Below, piece after piece: positions 52,927-60,209 of a DNA stretch of 64,000 nucleotides; within the stretch, counting starts at the first letter, position 1; each line of letters opens with the position of its first letter. Under the pieces are notes generated by a model that did not search any database, was not told where the DNA came from, and was given only the letters and a program-made list of their open reading frames with translations. This DNA comes from Desulfobacula toluolica Tol2 (GTDB lineage Bacteria; Desulfobacterota; Desulfobacteria; Desulfobacterales; Desulfobacteraceae). A program made the translations under genes and the position numbers. The DNA lies in NCBI RefSeq assembly GCF_000307105.1, contig NC_018645.1, positions 35,001 to 99,000 of the forward strand. The letters run 5' to 3'.

Positions 52927-53961
52927 ATGAAAAAATTATTGTCCTTTATCGTCATGATAGGGTTGGTTATTTCAATTTCCCATGCAGAGAATCATCAGGA
53001 TTTTTTTTTGATGCTGGAAAATTCAAGAAAAGGGGATGTTGAGGCCATGTGTGATCTTGGACTTGCATATTTTTACGGGAAAAAAACATTAAAGGATCCG
53101 TTTAAAGCCAAATGCTGGATTAAAAAAGCATATGACAATGGCTCCGTGCGGGCTGAAAAAATCTGGGCAAAGTTGGAGTTGTGGCGGTACTCGGGAAACT
53201 GTGACCAGACATTTGATGATGAAACACTGCCGGAATTCTCAAAAGGGGAAACATTTAACGAGCCTGTAACGGGAATGGCATTTGTTTTTATTCCCAAAGG
53301 GTGTTTCATAATGGGATGTCATAAACATTCGGGAAACTGTAATAAAGATGAACGGCCTGCCCATAAAGTTTGTGTGGACGGGTTCTGGATGGGCAAATAT
53401 GAAGTTTCCCAGGAACAGTGGTATCGTGTCATGGGGGAGAATCCATCCAGGTTTTCCAGTGATTTGCGGCACCCGGTTGAAACGGTTTCTTTTGATGACG
53501 TTCAAAAGTTCATTCAGAGACTTAATGCAAAAAACCGTGAAAAATTTTTATTGCCTACGGAAGCCCAGTGGGAATACGCCTGTAGAAATGGCGGGCAAAA
53601 GGTGGCCTTTCCCTGGGGCAATGAATCCTGGCGTCCCGAAGAAAACTGTGCCACCTGTGATTCAGGTGAGTTTCATGGACAAACCGCACCGGTTGGCAGC
53701 TTTTTTTTCAATGACCTGGGATTGTATGATATGGGTGGTAATGTCAAAGAGTGGTGCCTGGATGTCTATCACAAAAAGGCCTATGCAAAACATGCCGGGA
53801 AGAACCCGTTTTATGACTCAAAAGGGTCTTCAAGGGTTGTCAGGGGAGGATCGTTTAAGGATAATACATCACATCTCAGATGCACGAACCGGGATAAATC
53901 CATACCTGGTATGAGAAGTGATCATATTGGATTCAGGCTTGTTATGGCAAGGGATAATTGA
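52927..53961 (+). CDS. Exported FGE/SUMF1-family protein with Sel1-like repeat
   Basis: A 344-residue exported protein: signal peptide (KKLLSFIVMIGLVISISHA), one Sel1-like repeat (GDVEAMCDLGLAYFYGKKT, residues about 37-80), and a formylglycine-generating-enzyme-type domain from about residue 110. The domain shows GMAFVFIPKGCFIMGCHKHS, KYEVSQEQWYRVMGENPSRF, LPTEAQWEYACRNGG, WGNE, GNVKEWCLDVYH, VVRGGSFKD and IGFRLVMA. Whether it has the catalytic Cys pair of true FGE is doubtful from the visible motif, so it may be a substrate-binding relative. No sulfatase gene lies near. GAGGAG fixes the start at 52927. Confidence 0.86.
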   Translation: MKKLLSFIVMIGLVISISHAENHQDFFLMLENSRKGDVEAMCDLGLAYFYGKKTLKDPFKAKCWIKKAYDNGSVRAEKIWAKLELWRYSGNCDQTFDDETLPEFSKGETFNEPVTGMAFVFIPKGCFIMGCHKHSGNCNKDERPAHKVCVDGFWMGKYEVSQEQWYRVMGENPSRFSSDLRHPVETVSFDDVQKFIQRLNAKNREKFLLPTEAQWEYACRNGGQKVAFPWGNESWRPEENCATCDSGEFHGQTAPVGSFFFNDLGLYDMGGNVKEWCLDVYHKKAYAKHAGKNPFYDSKGSSRVVRGGSFKDNTSHLRCTNRDKSIPGMRSDHIGFRLVMARDN

Positions 53962-54138
53962 AGTTGATGTTAAAATCTCTATGGGAAAATTTTTGAGAAA
54001 AAAGCACCTTGGGGTTAAGTTATTTTTTTCATATGCCGATGTTCTCAAGTAGTGAAAAAATTATTGTTAACTATCCGATATTTGCAAAATGAAAAGAATA
54101 GAGATAGTGTATTTGCTTTTTATTCAAGGAGGAAGTTC

Positions 54139-54753
54139 ATGAAAGGCCAACGTATTTTAGTGATTTTAATTTCTTTATCCTTTTTGTGTTCATGTGCGCC
54201 ATATTATCCTGCTAACATGGCTGAAATAGATGGCCGGAGCGTTATACAGGAAAGTGATGCAGGAGGAGGCAATGAACGAATAGTAGTTTTCAAGGTTACC
54301 GGTAAAGGGCTTGCTCCTGAAAGCGCTGTAAGGATCGGGGAGGCAGAAATTTTAGGGGAGAGATCGGCAATACTTGACGGTTACAGACAGCTTTCGGAAA
54401 AATTGAAGGGAACATTGATCAATTCATATTCCAGTAGAAATGGAACCGATATTAACATGGATAAGATTACAGCCCAAACGCAATCGTATTTAAAAGGGGT
54501 TGAAATAATGGATGTTGCTTCGAATGGGCATGGTGTTTATACTGCAAATATGCAGGTCAGGGTATTTTTTATCTATGACAAATTGATATGGTGGCCTTCT
54601 GGACTGGGTAAAAATATAATTCCTTCATATGCAAACACTAATCACATACGCAGTTATTACGCCACACCTTATTATGGTCATATTGTACGATGTGAGTCAT
54701 ATCCCTGGTGTGGTGAGTCTTATTATTATTCTCCTTATAATGTTAATCGCTAA
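54139..54753 (+). CDS. Outer-membrane lipoprotein, LPP20-like
   Basis: A 204-residue lipoprotein with signal peptide and lipobox (SLSFLCSCAP, Cys near 19). The middle region IGEAEILGERSAILDGYRQL followed by SEKLKGTLINSY, and then YLKGVEIMDV and YTANMQVRVFF, matches the LPP20/FlgT-N-like domain (an alpha-beta unit of unknown role, found on the cell surface). The C-terminus is rich in Tyr, His and Pro. AAGGAGGA fixes the start; the frame upstream is rejected. Its stop overlaps the convergent DUF89 stop. Confidence 0.78.
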   Translation: MKGQRILVILISLSFLCSCAPYYPANMAEIDGRSVIQESDAGGGNERIVVFKVTGKGLAPESAVRIGEAEILGERSAILDGYRQLSEKLKGTLINSYSSRNGTDINMDKITAQTQSYLKGVEIMDVASNGHGVYTANMQVRVFFIYDKLIWWPSGLGKNIIPSYANTNHIRSYYATPYYGHIVRCESYPWCGESYYYSPYNVNR

Positions 54754-55634
54754 ATAGTGCCCGACTGAAAACCGTGTTTTCTTGTTTGATTCCAGACCAC
54801 CATGTCGTTGAGATTCACCTGTGCCAATTCGGCTACTACCGGGCATTTGGCCTTGAACAGGAAAAAAATCCGCTTGTCGTCATGGGGCAGGGTTTCGTAG
54901 TTTCCCTGGCCCTTGGCAATAATCAGGTCTGCCCGGTCAAAAGCCTGTAGAAATGATTTTGAACATTCATTCAGAACGGTTCCTGGAATAGCGGCTCCAG
55001 AGTCAATTGTCGTCACCAGGTCTCTGATACCGGTCTTGTCTGCATCCTCAATTGTGGCATCGTTGAGGATGGCACCGCCCCTGACCACGAAGATCACTTT
55101 TTTTGTGTCAATCAGATTCAGCACCAGCCGGTCGAATACGATTTCACCTGCATTATCTGCAATCCAGAGGATGTGCCTGGCTTTGTCAAAGATCTGGATC
55201 AAATTGTCCATATCTCCCTTAACCTCGTGAGTCAATGCATGGTCTATGGTGGTAAAAACCGTCTTTTTGTCCAGGTTTGAAATCGCACCAAAATCAATGA
55301 TATTGCCGGCAATGGCAAGTTGAACAGCCGTCTTAAGCGGCAGGTCTGACTGGTTTACCCTGGCCTCAAGATCAGGATAAATTTCCAGGGAAAATCGGTT
55401 GAATTGCTGCTTGACCTCCTTGTAAGGATCTTTATTGCCGGTCACCTCGGCGATGGTCTGCTGTATAAGACGAGCCATCATAGGGGGGGATTGTTTCATG
55501 TCCATGACGGCCATGGCAGCCAGTGTTTTTTTCAGCACATTGCGATGCACGTCCTCATTATCGGTCACTAGCCTTGCCGCCCCAAGGGATTGGCGTACAA
55601 GGCATGGAATACAGTCATTGTATGTTTTCATCAT
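54750..55634 (-). CDS. DUF89 / ARMT1-like phosphatase
   Basis: A 294-residue protein of the DUF89 damage-control phosphatase family, metal-dependent enzymes that hydrolyse reactive phosphometabolites. The prokaryotic subfamily markers are TYNDCIPCLVRQSLGAARLV (with CxxC) at the start and AIAGNIIDFGAI, then ILWIADNAGEIVFDRLVL (metal site), FVVRGGAILNDATIEDADKT and LIIAKGQGNYETL. The start is ATG ATG at 55634/55631. An upstream ATG at 55643 lies inside repeat copy G, which forms the leader here. Confidence 0.85.
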   Translation of the reverse strand: MMKTYNDCIPCLVRQSLGAARLVTDNEDVHRNVLKKTLAAMAVMDMKQSPPMMARLIQQTIAEVTGNKDPYKEVKQQFNRFSLEIYPDLEARVNQSDLPLKTAVQLAIAGNIIDFGAISNLDKKTVFTTIDHALTHEVKGDMDNLIQIFDKARHILWIADNAGEIVFDRLVLNLIDTKKVIFVVRGGAILNDATIEDADKTGIRDLVTTIDSGAAIPGTVLNECSKSFLQAFDRADLIIAKGQGNYETLPHDDKRIFFLFKAKCPVVAELAQVNLNDMVVWNQTRKHGFQSGTI

Positions 55635-55639
55635 CACCT

Positions 55640-55768
55640 TCATGTTTTGTTGTGGGCAAATCTGAGCGAAAGGCCAGGTCTGCCCGTGGCAGTTATATGA
55701 AAGAATTTTTAACCTGCTGAAATTAAACATCTTTCATTATTTGTTGTGGCAGGTCAATCTGCCATGTC
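55640..55768 (+). repeat. Dispersed hairpin repeat, copy G (two modules)
   Basis: CATGTTTTGTTGTGGGCAAA, then GGCCAGGTCTGCCCGTGGCA and GTTATATGAAAG; then module 2 with TTTTTAACCTGCTGAAATTA, TTATTTGTTGTGGCAGG and TCAATCTGCCATG. The order of modules is the reverse complement of copy D. It starts within 9 bases of the DUF89 start codons and ends 9 bases before a palindromic operator-like site. Confidence 0.85.
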
Positions 55769-55776
55769 TATTGTTT

Positions 55777-55868
55777 TGGTCATTTGACCATTATTTTTCT
55801 TGACAACGAATTATAACACGCTTATCATTATAGTCAAATGATCAATTCGATTATTGGTCAAACAACCG
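55777..55868 (+). promoter_or_regulatory. Promoter with three TGGTCA-N2-TGACCA-like sites
   Basis: A near-consensus promoter, TTGACA (55800-55805), 17 bases, TATCAT (55823-55828), precedes the DUF134 gene. Site 1 TGGTCATTTGACCA (55777-55790) is a palindrome upstream of -35. Site 2 TAGTCAAATGATCA (55831-55844) and half-site 3 TGGTCAAACAACCG (55855-55868) lie downstream of -10. The layout fits repression, perhaps by looping, or autoregulation by the HTH protein encoded next. Confidence 0.6.
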
Positions 55869-55903
55869 CTAACCAACAATTGTCATAAAACCAAGGAGTA
55901 ATC

Positions 55904-56434
55904 ATGCCAAGGCCTAAACGCCCGAGATACATTCAATCCCATCCCGATATACAGGGATTTACCCCGGATGGGATTTCTCACAATGGAGAGACGGTTCTCT
56001 CTATTGAAGAGTTTGAAGCTATCCGGCTCAGCGACTACATGGGACTGGACCAGTCCCGGGCAGCAGAACAGATGAATGTGTCAAGGCAGACCTTTGGAAG
56101 AATTTTAAAACAGGCCAGGTACAATCTCTCCGAAGCCCTTGTGACCGGCAAACGCCTCAAGGTCACCGGCGGATGTTATCAGATGCAGGGGAGAGGCCGC
56201 AGGAGAAGAGGCGGATGCAATAAAAACATTGAAGAGGAGAACATTATGGAAAACCAGAAAAAAGACAACAGCCGGGATTCAGGAGCCGCAACAGGCAGTG
56301 GCCAGGGAGGCGGTCAGGGACAAGGCCAGGGCAAAAGAGGCCAGGGCAAAGGCCAGGGTCAGGGTAAAAGATGCCAGGGCCAAGGAGGTCAGGGCCGGGG
56401 TCAGAGCGGCGGCTGCAGACGCGGTAATCGCTAA
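55904..56434 (+). CDS. DUF134 helix-turn-helix protein with Gly/Gln-rich tail
   Basis: A 176-residue protein. The N-terminal DUF134 part (residues 1-100) starts MPRPKRPRYIQSHPDIQGFT and contains ETVLSIEEFEAIRLSDYMGL, then DQSRAAEQMNVSRQTFGRIL, a sigma-like helix-turn-helix. From about residue 120 the tail is a low-complexity GQGQGK-type repeat ending in basic residues with two isolated cysteines. DUF134 proteins are common in anaerobes near DUF5320 and NifX/NifB-like genes. A DNA-binding role is likely; targets are unknown. AAGGAG precedes the ATG. Confidence 0.85.
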   Translation: MPRPKRPRYIQSHPDIQGFTPDGISHNGETVLSIEEFEAIRLSDYMGLDQSRAAEQMNVSRQTFGRILKQARYNLSEALVTGKRLKVTGGCYQMQGRGRRRRGGCNKNIEEENIMENQKKDNSRDSGAATGSGQGGGQGQGQGKRGQGKGQGQGKRCQGQGGQGRGQSGGCRRGNR

Positions 56435-56470
56435 TTCAAAACAAACCAATTATCAGCAAAGGAGGTAGTT

Positions 56471-56788
56471 ATGCCGGGATTTAATCAGCAGGGACCCATG
56501 AATCAGGGACCCATGACAGGAGGAGGCCGGGGAACTTGCGCCAATGGTCAAATGGCCGGGGCAGCCGGGTTTGGAAATGCACGGTTCGCAGGCCCTGGAT
56601 CTGGGTTCAGAGGGGGCCGGGGAGGCAGAAGTTTTGGCCGGGGACCTGGATGTGGACGATGGTATTCCCAGGTGCCTGTCACAGCTTCAGCGCCTGTTAC
56701 CAAGCAGGCCCTGCAGCAGCGGGCAGACATCCTGGAATCCGAACTTAATGCCATCAAAGAGCAACTTGCCAGCCTATCGGATTCTTAA
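56471..56788 (+). CDS. DUF5320 family protein
   Basis: A 105-residue protein of the DUF5320 type: PGFNQQGPMNQGPMTGGGRG with a Cys, a Gly/Arg-rich middle (GFRGGRGGRSFGRGPGCGR), and a C-terminal helix with heptads (QALQQRADILESELNAIKEQ). Such proteins often occur with DUF134 and with MinD/NifX-like iron-sulfur assembly factors. No biochemical function is known. AAAGGAGG precedes the ATG; the gap to DUF134 is 36 bases, so they are co-transcribed. Confidence 0.82.
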   Translation: MPGFNQQGPMNQGPMTGGGRGTCANGQMAGAAGFGNARFAGPGSGFRGGRGGRSFGRGPGCGRWYSQVPVTASAPVTKQALQQRADILESELNAIKEQLASLSDS

Positions 56789-56806
56789 ATGGAAATAATC
56801 GTAACC

Positions 56807-56890
56807 AGCGTTTATCAGCAGTAAGGGAGCAACCAATGGCTGATAAACGCTGCGACTGCCTGCTGATTTGCAGGCAGTCTTATTTTTTTT
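56807..56890 (+). terminator. Tandem stem-loops with intrinsic terminator
   Basis: AGCGTTTATCAGC (56807-56819) pairs over 13 bp with GCTGATAAACGCT (56839-56851). A second stem follows within two bases: GACTGCCTGC (56854-56863) with GCAGGCAGTC (56870-56879), then a T-rich run to 56890. The second is a clear terminator of the DUF134-DUF5320 unit. Inside lies a short frame with a ribosome site (AAGGGAG, ATG at 56836) starting MADKRCDCLLIC. Confidence 0.8.
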
Positions 56891-56893
56891 GCT

Positions 56894-58822
56894 TCAATAT
56901 GCCGACCTTGCGATTTCTTCGGCCTCACTGATGCAGTACATCAAATGCCGTGGTGTTTTGGCATCTCCTATCAGGTGAAACAAGGCTGTTGTTTTTCCTT
57001 CAAGTTCTTTTGCATCCCGGATCGCGCTTTGCTTTTCCGAAATCACTACTGAGTCAAAACCGGTTAATGTGATCTCTTCTCCATTGGCCTTAAACACCAC
57101 CCCGTCGTCTATGAACTGTTTAATCGACACATTTTTATACAAGGATACTGTTTCTTTGTTCAGCCGTTCTCTTAAGTAATACCGGTCATTGCTGGACATT
57201 TCTTCTGCAAAATTTTTTTTCCGGTTCAAGACAACCACCTGTTTTCCCTGGTCTGCCAGAAAATCCGCTGTGATCAAGCCTGTCATGCCGCCGCCCAGCA
57301 CGATCACCTTGTTTCCAACAGGTTCTTTGCCGCTGATCACATCAATATTTGTAGCAAGGTCCATTTTTGTTTGAAACAGCCCTTTGATCACCGGCATGTC
57401 CGGCAGTGATCCTGTGGCCAGGATAACCTTGTCAGGATTGATTTCATTGATCAGATCCAGGGAAAGCTCTGTGTTATAACGGACTTCCACAGCCAGGCGC
57501 TTCAGCTCCTGTTTAAAAAACTCCAGGATATCATTGAGTTCCCCTCGCCCGGGTGCTGTTGAGGCAAGGGCCAGCAAACCGCCTGATTCCGGTTTTTTTT
57601 CACACACAATGGGCTTGTGCCCCTGGAGGGCAAATTGTCTTGCAGCTGCCATTCCGGCAGGACCTGCTCCGGCAACAAGGATTTTCAGCGAGTGTTCCGG
57701 CGGTTTTTCCGATTTGAGTTTATACTCTCTTCCCACATCAGGATTAGCCACACAGGAACCAGGTTCTTTGGCCAGCACTGCATGAATACAACCCAGACAG
57801 CAGCCGATACACGGCCGGATTTGTTCAAAATCACCTTTTTTCGCCTTTTCAGGATAAAAGGGGTCTGCCAGAAAAGACCGGCCCATAGCCACCATGTCTG
57901 CTTTGCCCTGTTTTATGATGTCGTCTGCATGGTCAGGGTGCTTGATTCGTCCCACGGTAATCACGGGAATGGTAACATGTTTTTTAACTTCTTCGGCCAG
58001 ATGTACAAAGCACCCGTGGGGGGTGTACATGGAGGGAATGGTCAGTTCCGTGGAGCCGTATACCCCGCCTGAAACGTGAAGATATACAATGCCGGCGCTT
58101 TCAAGCAGCGGTGCAAGTTTTACCGTATCCTCAAGTGTCCATCCGTTTTCTATATAATCGTTTCCATTAATGCGTATCCCGATGGGCAAGTCTTTTTTGG
58201 TTTTTGCCTGAATATCAGCTATGATTTCAAATAAAAACCGTGTCCGGTTTTCAAAAGATCCTCCGTAATCATCTGTCCTGATATTGGAATTGGGCGCCAT
58301 AAACTGGTTGATCAAGTACCCGTGGGCACCGTGAAGTTCGATAAAATCAAATCCCGCTTCCCGGCATCGCCTGGCGGAATCCCCAAAACAGGCAACCAGC
58401 TCTTTTATCTCATGAATTTCAAGCGCCCGAACCTCTCCTTTTACGACCGCAGGTGCCGGAATGGGAGAGGGTGCCACTTTTTGGGGAAGATAAGACTGGC
58501 GGCCGCCATGCATCAGCTGAACCCCAAACAGTGTGCCATAGGGTTTTATCTGTTGAACCATTTTTTTAAGGGCAGGGATGCAATCATCAGTATACATCTG
58601 GGGCAGGTCTGGCAGTTCCTGGCCTCCGGGATGGACACTGCCACCGCCCACCAGCATCATGCCGACCCCGCCTTTTGCTCTTTGTACGAAATATTCAATC
58701 AACTGATCTGTTACACAGCAATTGTCATCCACACCAAAATTGATGCTCATGGCAGACATCATCAGCCTGTTTTTTGAGGTCATATTGCCGATTCGGATCG
58801 GGCTGAAAAGATTTGATAACAT
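56894..58822 (-). CDS. Old Yellow Enzyme-type NADH:flavin oxidoreductase / 2,4-dienoyl-CoA reductase
   Basis: A 642-residue FMN/FAD/[4Fe-4S] enzyme. The FMN TIM barrel (residues 1 to about 330) shows NRLMMSAMSINFG, GVQLMHGGRQSY, FDFIELHGAHGYLINQFM and DYGGSFENRTRF. The cluster motif CIGCCLGCIHAVLAKEPGSC is at about 335-355. The FAD domain has LVAGAGPAGMAAARQFALQG near 383, with NAD motif VIVLGGGMTGLITADFLADQ near 500. This is the 2,4-dienoyl-CoA reductase/BaiCD layout, reducing C=C bonds of enoates or steroids. The substrate is unknown. It is monocistronic and convergent with DUF5320. Confidence 0.9.
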   Translation of the reverse strand: MLSNLFSPIRIGNMTSKNRLMMSAMSINFGVDDNCCVTDQLIEYFVQRAKGGVGMMLVGGGSVHPGGQELPDLPQMYTDDCIPALKKMVQQIKPYGTLFGVQLMHGGRQSYLPQKVAPSPIPAPAVVKGEVRALEIHEIKELVACFGDSARRCREAGFDFIELHGAHGYLINQFMAPNSNIRTDDYGGSFENRTRFLFEIIADIQAKTKKDLPIGIRINGNDYIENGWTLEDTVKLAPLLESAGIVYLHVSGGVYGSTELTIPSMYTPHGCFVHLAEEVKKHVTIPVITVGRIKHPDHADDIIKQGKADMVAMGRSFLADPFYPEKAKKGDFEQIRPCIGCCLGCIHAVLAKEPGSCVANPDVGREYKLKSEKPPEHSLKILVAGAGPAGMAAARQFALQGHKPIVCEKKPESGGLLALASTAPGRGELNDILEFFKQELKRLAVEVRYNTELSLDLINEINPDKVILATGSLPDMPVIKGLFQTKMDLATNIDVISGKEPVGNKVIVLGGGMTGLITADFLADQGKQVVVLNRKKNFAEEMSSNDRYYLRERLNKETVSLYKNVSIKQFIDDGVVFKANGEEITLTGFDSVVISEKQSAIRDAKELEGKTTALFHLIGDAKTPRHLMYCISEAEEIARSAY

Positions 58823-59047
58823 GGGTTTGACTTCCTTTTAAATTATCCGTCAATATTTTTGGGTATACCCCGTAATATAGGTGAGCTATCCATACGGATA
58901 CAAGTTTTTAAGTTTTTTTTGCTTTCCTTAGTGCAGAACGCTGTAAATACGACAACAGTCTTTTGAAAGCCTTTTAAAAGACTATTTAATGCATATTTTC
59001 TCCTTATAGACACCGGTTTTTCAGCAACAACAATTTGGAGAAAAATT

Positions 59048-59443
59048 ATGGCAGGACCAAAACCCAAATATGCGGTTCAACTGACCGAACAGCAATACAA
59101 AGAATTGAAACATTTGAGTCAAAGCCATATGGCCCCCTGGGTAGAAGTTCAGCGCGCCCGCATTCTTCTGCTGGCACATGAATGCCCGGATTACAGCAAC
59201 TATCGCATTGCCAAAAAAGTCGGCTGCGGAGCAGATATGGTCAAAAAATGGCGGCGACGATGGCAAAAGGAACCTTCTGTTAAAAGCTTGCCGCGCGCGG
59301 GCGCTCCCAGAAAATTTTCCGCCCTCCAGCGTTCACAGATCACGGCATTGGCCTGTTCAAACCCCAGTGACCATGGAAAGCCCTGGAAACGATGGTCCGG
59401 CGAGAAACTTGCTCAGACAGCCATTGAAAAAAAAAATTATTAA
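59048..59443 (+). CDS. IS630 transposase, N-terminal frame
   Basis: A 131-residue frame with GGAG before the ATG: a helix-turn-helix DNA-binding domain (YSNYRIAKKVGCGADMVKKW) and a basic linker (SLPRAGAPRKFSALQRSQI). It ends at a stop directly after a run of ten A (59427-59436). The catalytic domain continues in the +1 frame. One A fewer in the transcript would join both frames, so slippage on the homopolymer may give the full transposase. A plain inactivating indel is the alternative. Confidence 0.8.
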   Translation: MAGPKPKYAVQLTEQQYKELKHLSQSHMAPWVEVQRARILLLAHECPDYSNYRIAKKVGCGADMVKKWRRRWQKEPSVKSLPRAGAPRKFSALQRSQITALACSNPSDHGKPWKRWSGEKLAQTAIEKKNY

Positions 59444-59444
59444 C

Positions 59445-60188
59445 TCCATATCTGCCGGTACCATTCGTCAGTGGTTGGATCAGGATAAGATTAAGCCTTG
59501 GCAATATCATTCCTGGCAAAAGTCGACTGATCCCTGTTTTGTCGAAAAAGCCGGGCCAGTTCTGGATTTGTATGAAACAGCGCAGGAATTATCTCAACAA
59601 GGCCATGCCGTTGTCTGTGTCGATGAAAAAACTTCGATTCAGGCTCGAAAACCACTGAGTGAAACACGTCCTGCAATCCCGGAACATTCGGTAAAAGTAT
59701 CCGATCGTTATGAAAGAAAAGGCGCATTGCAGTTATTTTGCGCTTTGATGGTCGCCACAGGCACCACTATCGCACGTTGCTTTGACAACAGATGTTTTGT
59801 CGATTTTCAGGTCTTTCTTTCAAATCTGTTCAACGATCGAGTGTGCAAGGGGCTAAAATCTATCCATCTGATCCTGGATAATGGAACCACTCATGCGCCA
59901 AAGCAGTTGGACAAGTGGATTAATTCCCTTCACTTATCCTTTATGGTAAAAATCCATTGGCTGCCAACCCATGCCAGTTGGCTTGATCAGGTAGAGATTA
60001 TCTTCAGCAAGCTCCAGAGAGATGTGCTGACCCCATGCTATTTTCAAGATAAGGAGGATTTAGAATTACAGCTTATGGACTATTTTGAATATCTTAACCA
60101 GAATCCAAAACCGATTCAGTGGTCTTATACAAAAGCTAAAATGTTGGAAAAATTTGATTCTCAAAATCAACAAAAACTAGCGGCTTAA
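59445..60188 (+). CDS. IS630 transposase, catalytic frame
   Basis: About 250 residues of DDE domain in the frame +1 to the N-terminal part. The acidic residues lie in VVCVDEKTSIQARKP, LILDNGTTHAPKQLDKW and HASWLDQVEIIFSKLQRDVL, which is the DDE triad of the IS630/Tc1 group. The frame is open from upstream of 59178, but the part before the A-run is only a shadow of the first frame. It has no convincing start of its own, so expression by frame change at the A-run is likely. Confidence 0.8.
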   Translation, partial: SISAGTIRQWLDQDKIKPWQYHSWQKSTDPCFVEKAGPVLDLYETAQELSQQGHAVVCVDEKTSIQARKPLSETRPAIPEHSVKVSDRYERKGALQLFCALMVATGTTIARCFDNRCFVDFQVFLSNLFNDRVCKGLKSIHLILDNGTTHAPKQLDKWINSLHLSFMVKIHWLPTHASWLDQVEIIFSKLQRDVLTPCYFQDKEDLELQLMDYFEYLNQNPKPIQWSYTKAKMLEKFDSQNQQKLAA

Positions 60189-60209
60189 TTACAGCGCTTT
60201 GCACTTAGA

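Larger units (their letters stand above)
58931..60204 (+). mobile_element. IS630-family insertion sequence
   Basis: A complete element of about 1274 bp. The left end GTGCAGAACGCTGTAAATA (58931-58949) is an imperfect inverted copy of the right end TAATTACAGCGCTTTGCAC (60186-60204), with about 15 of 19 positions paired. TTA flanks both ends (58928-58930 and 60205-60207), consistent with the TA target duplication of IS630/Tc1-type elements. It carries the transposase in two overlapping frames and sits just past the 3' end of the GTPase gene without disrupting it. Confidence 0.85.

Noticed and set aside
52927-53961. Sulfatase maturation operon
   Set aside because: The FGE-like domain is clear but no sulfatase or anSME gene is nearby and the catalytic cysteines are doubtful.
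864-55768. Repeats as a CRISPR array
   Set aside because: Copies are kilobases apart, in both orientations, of unequal length and without spacers or cas genes.
59178-59440. Upstream part of the second IS630 frame
   Set aside because: In this stretch the protein-like reading is in the other frame; the second frame becomes transposase only after the A10 run.
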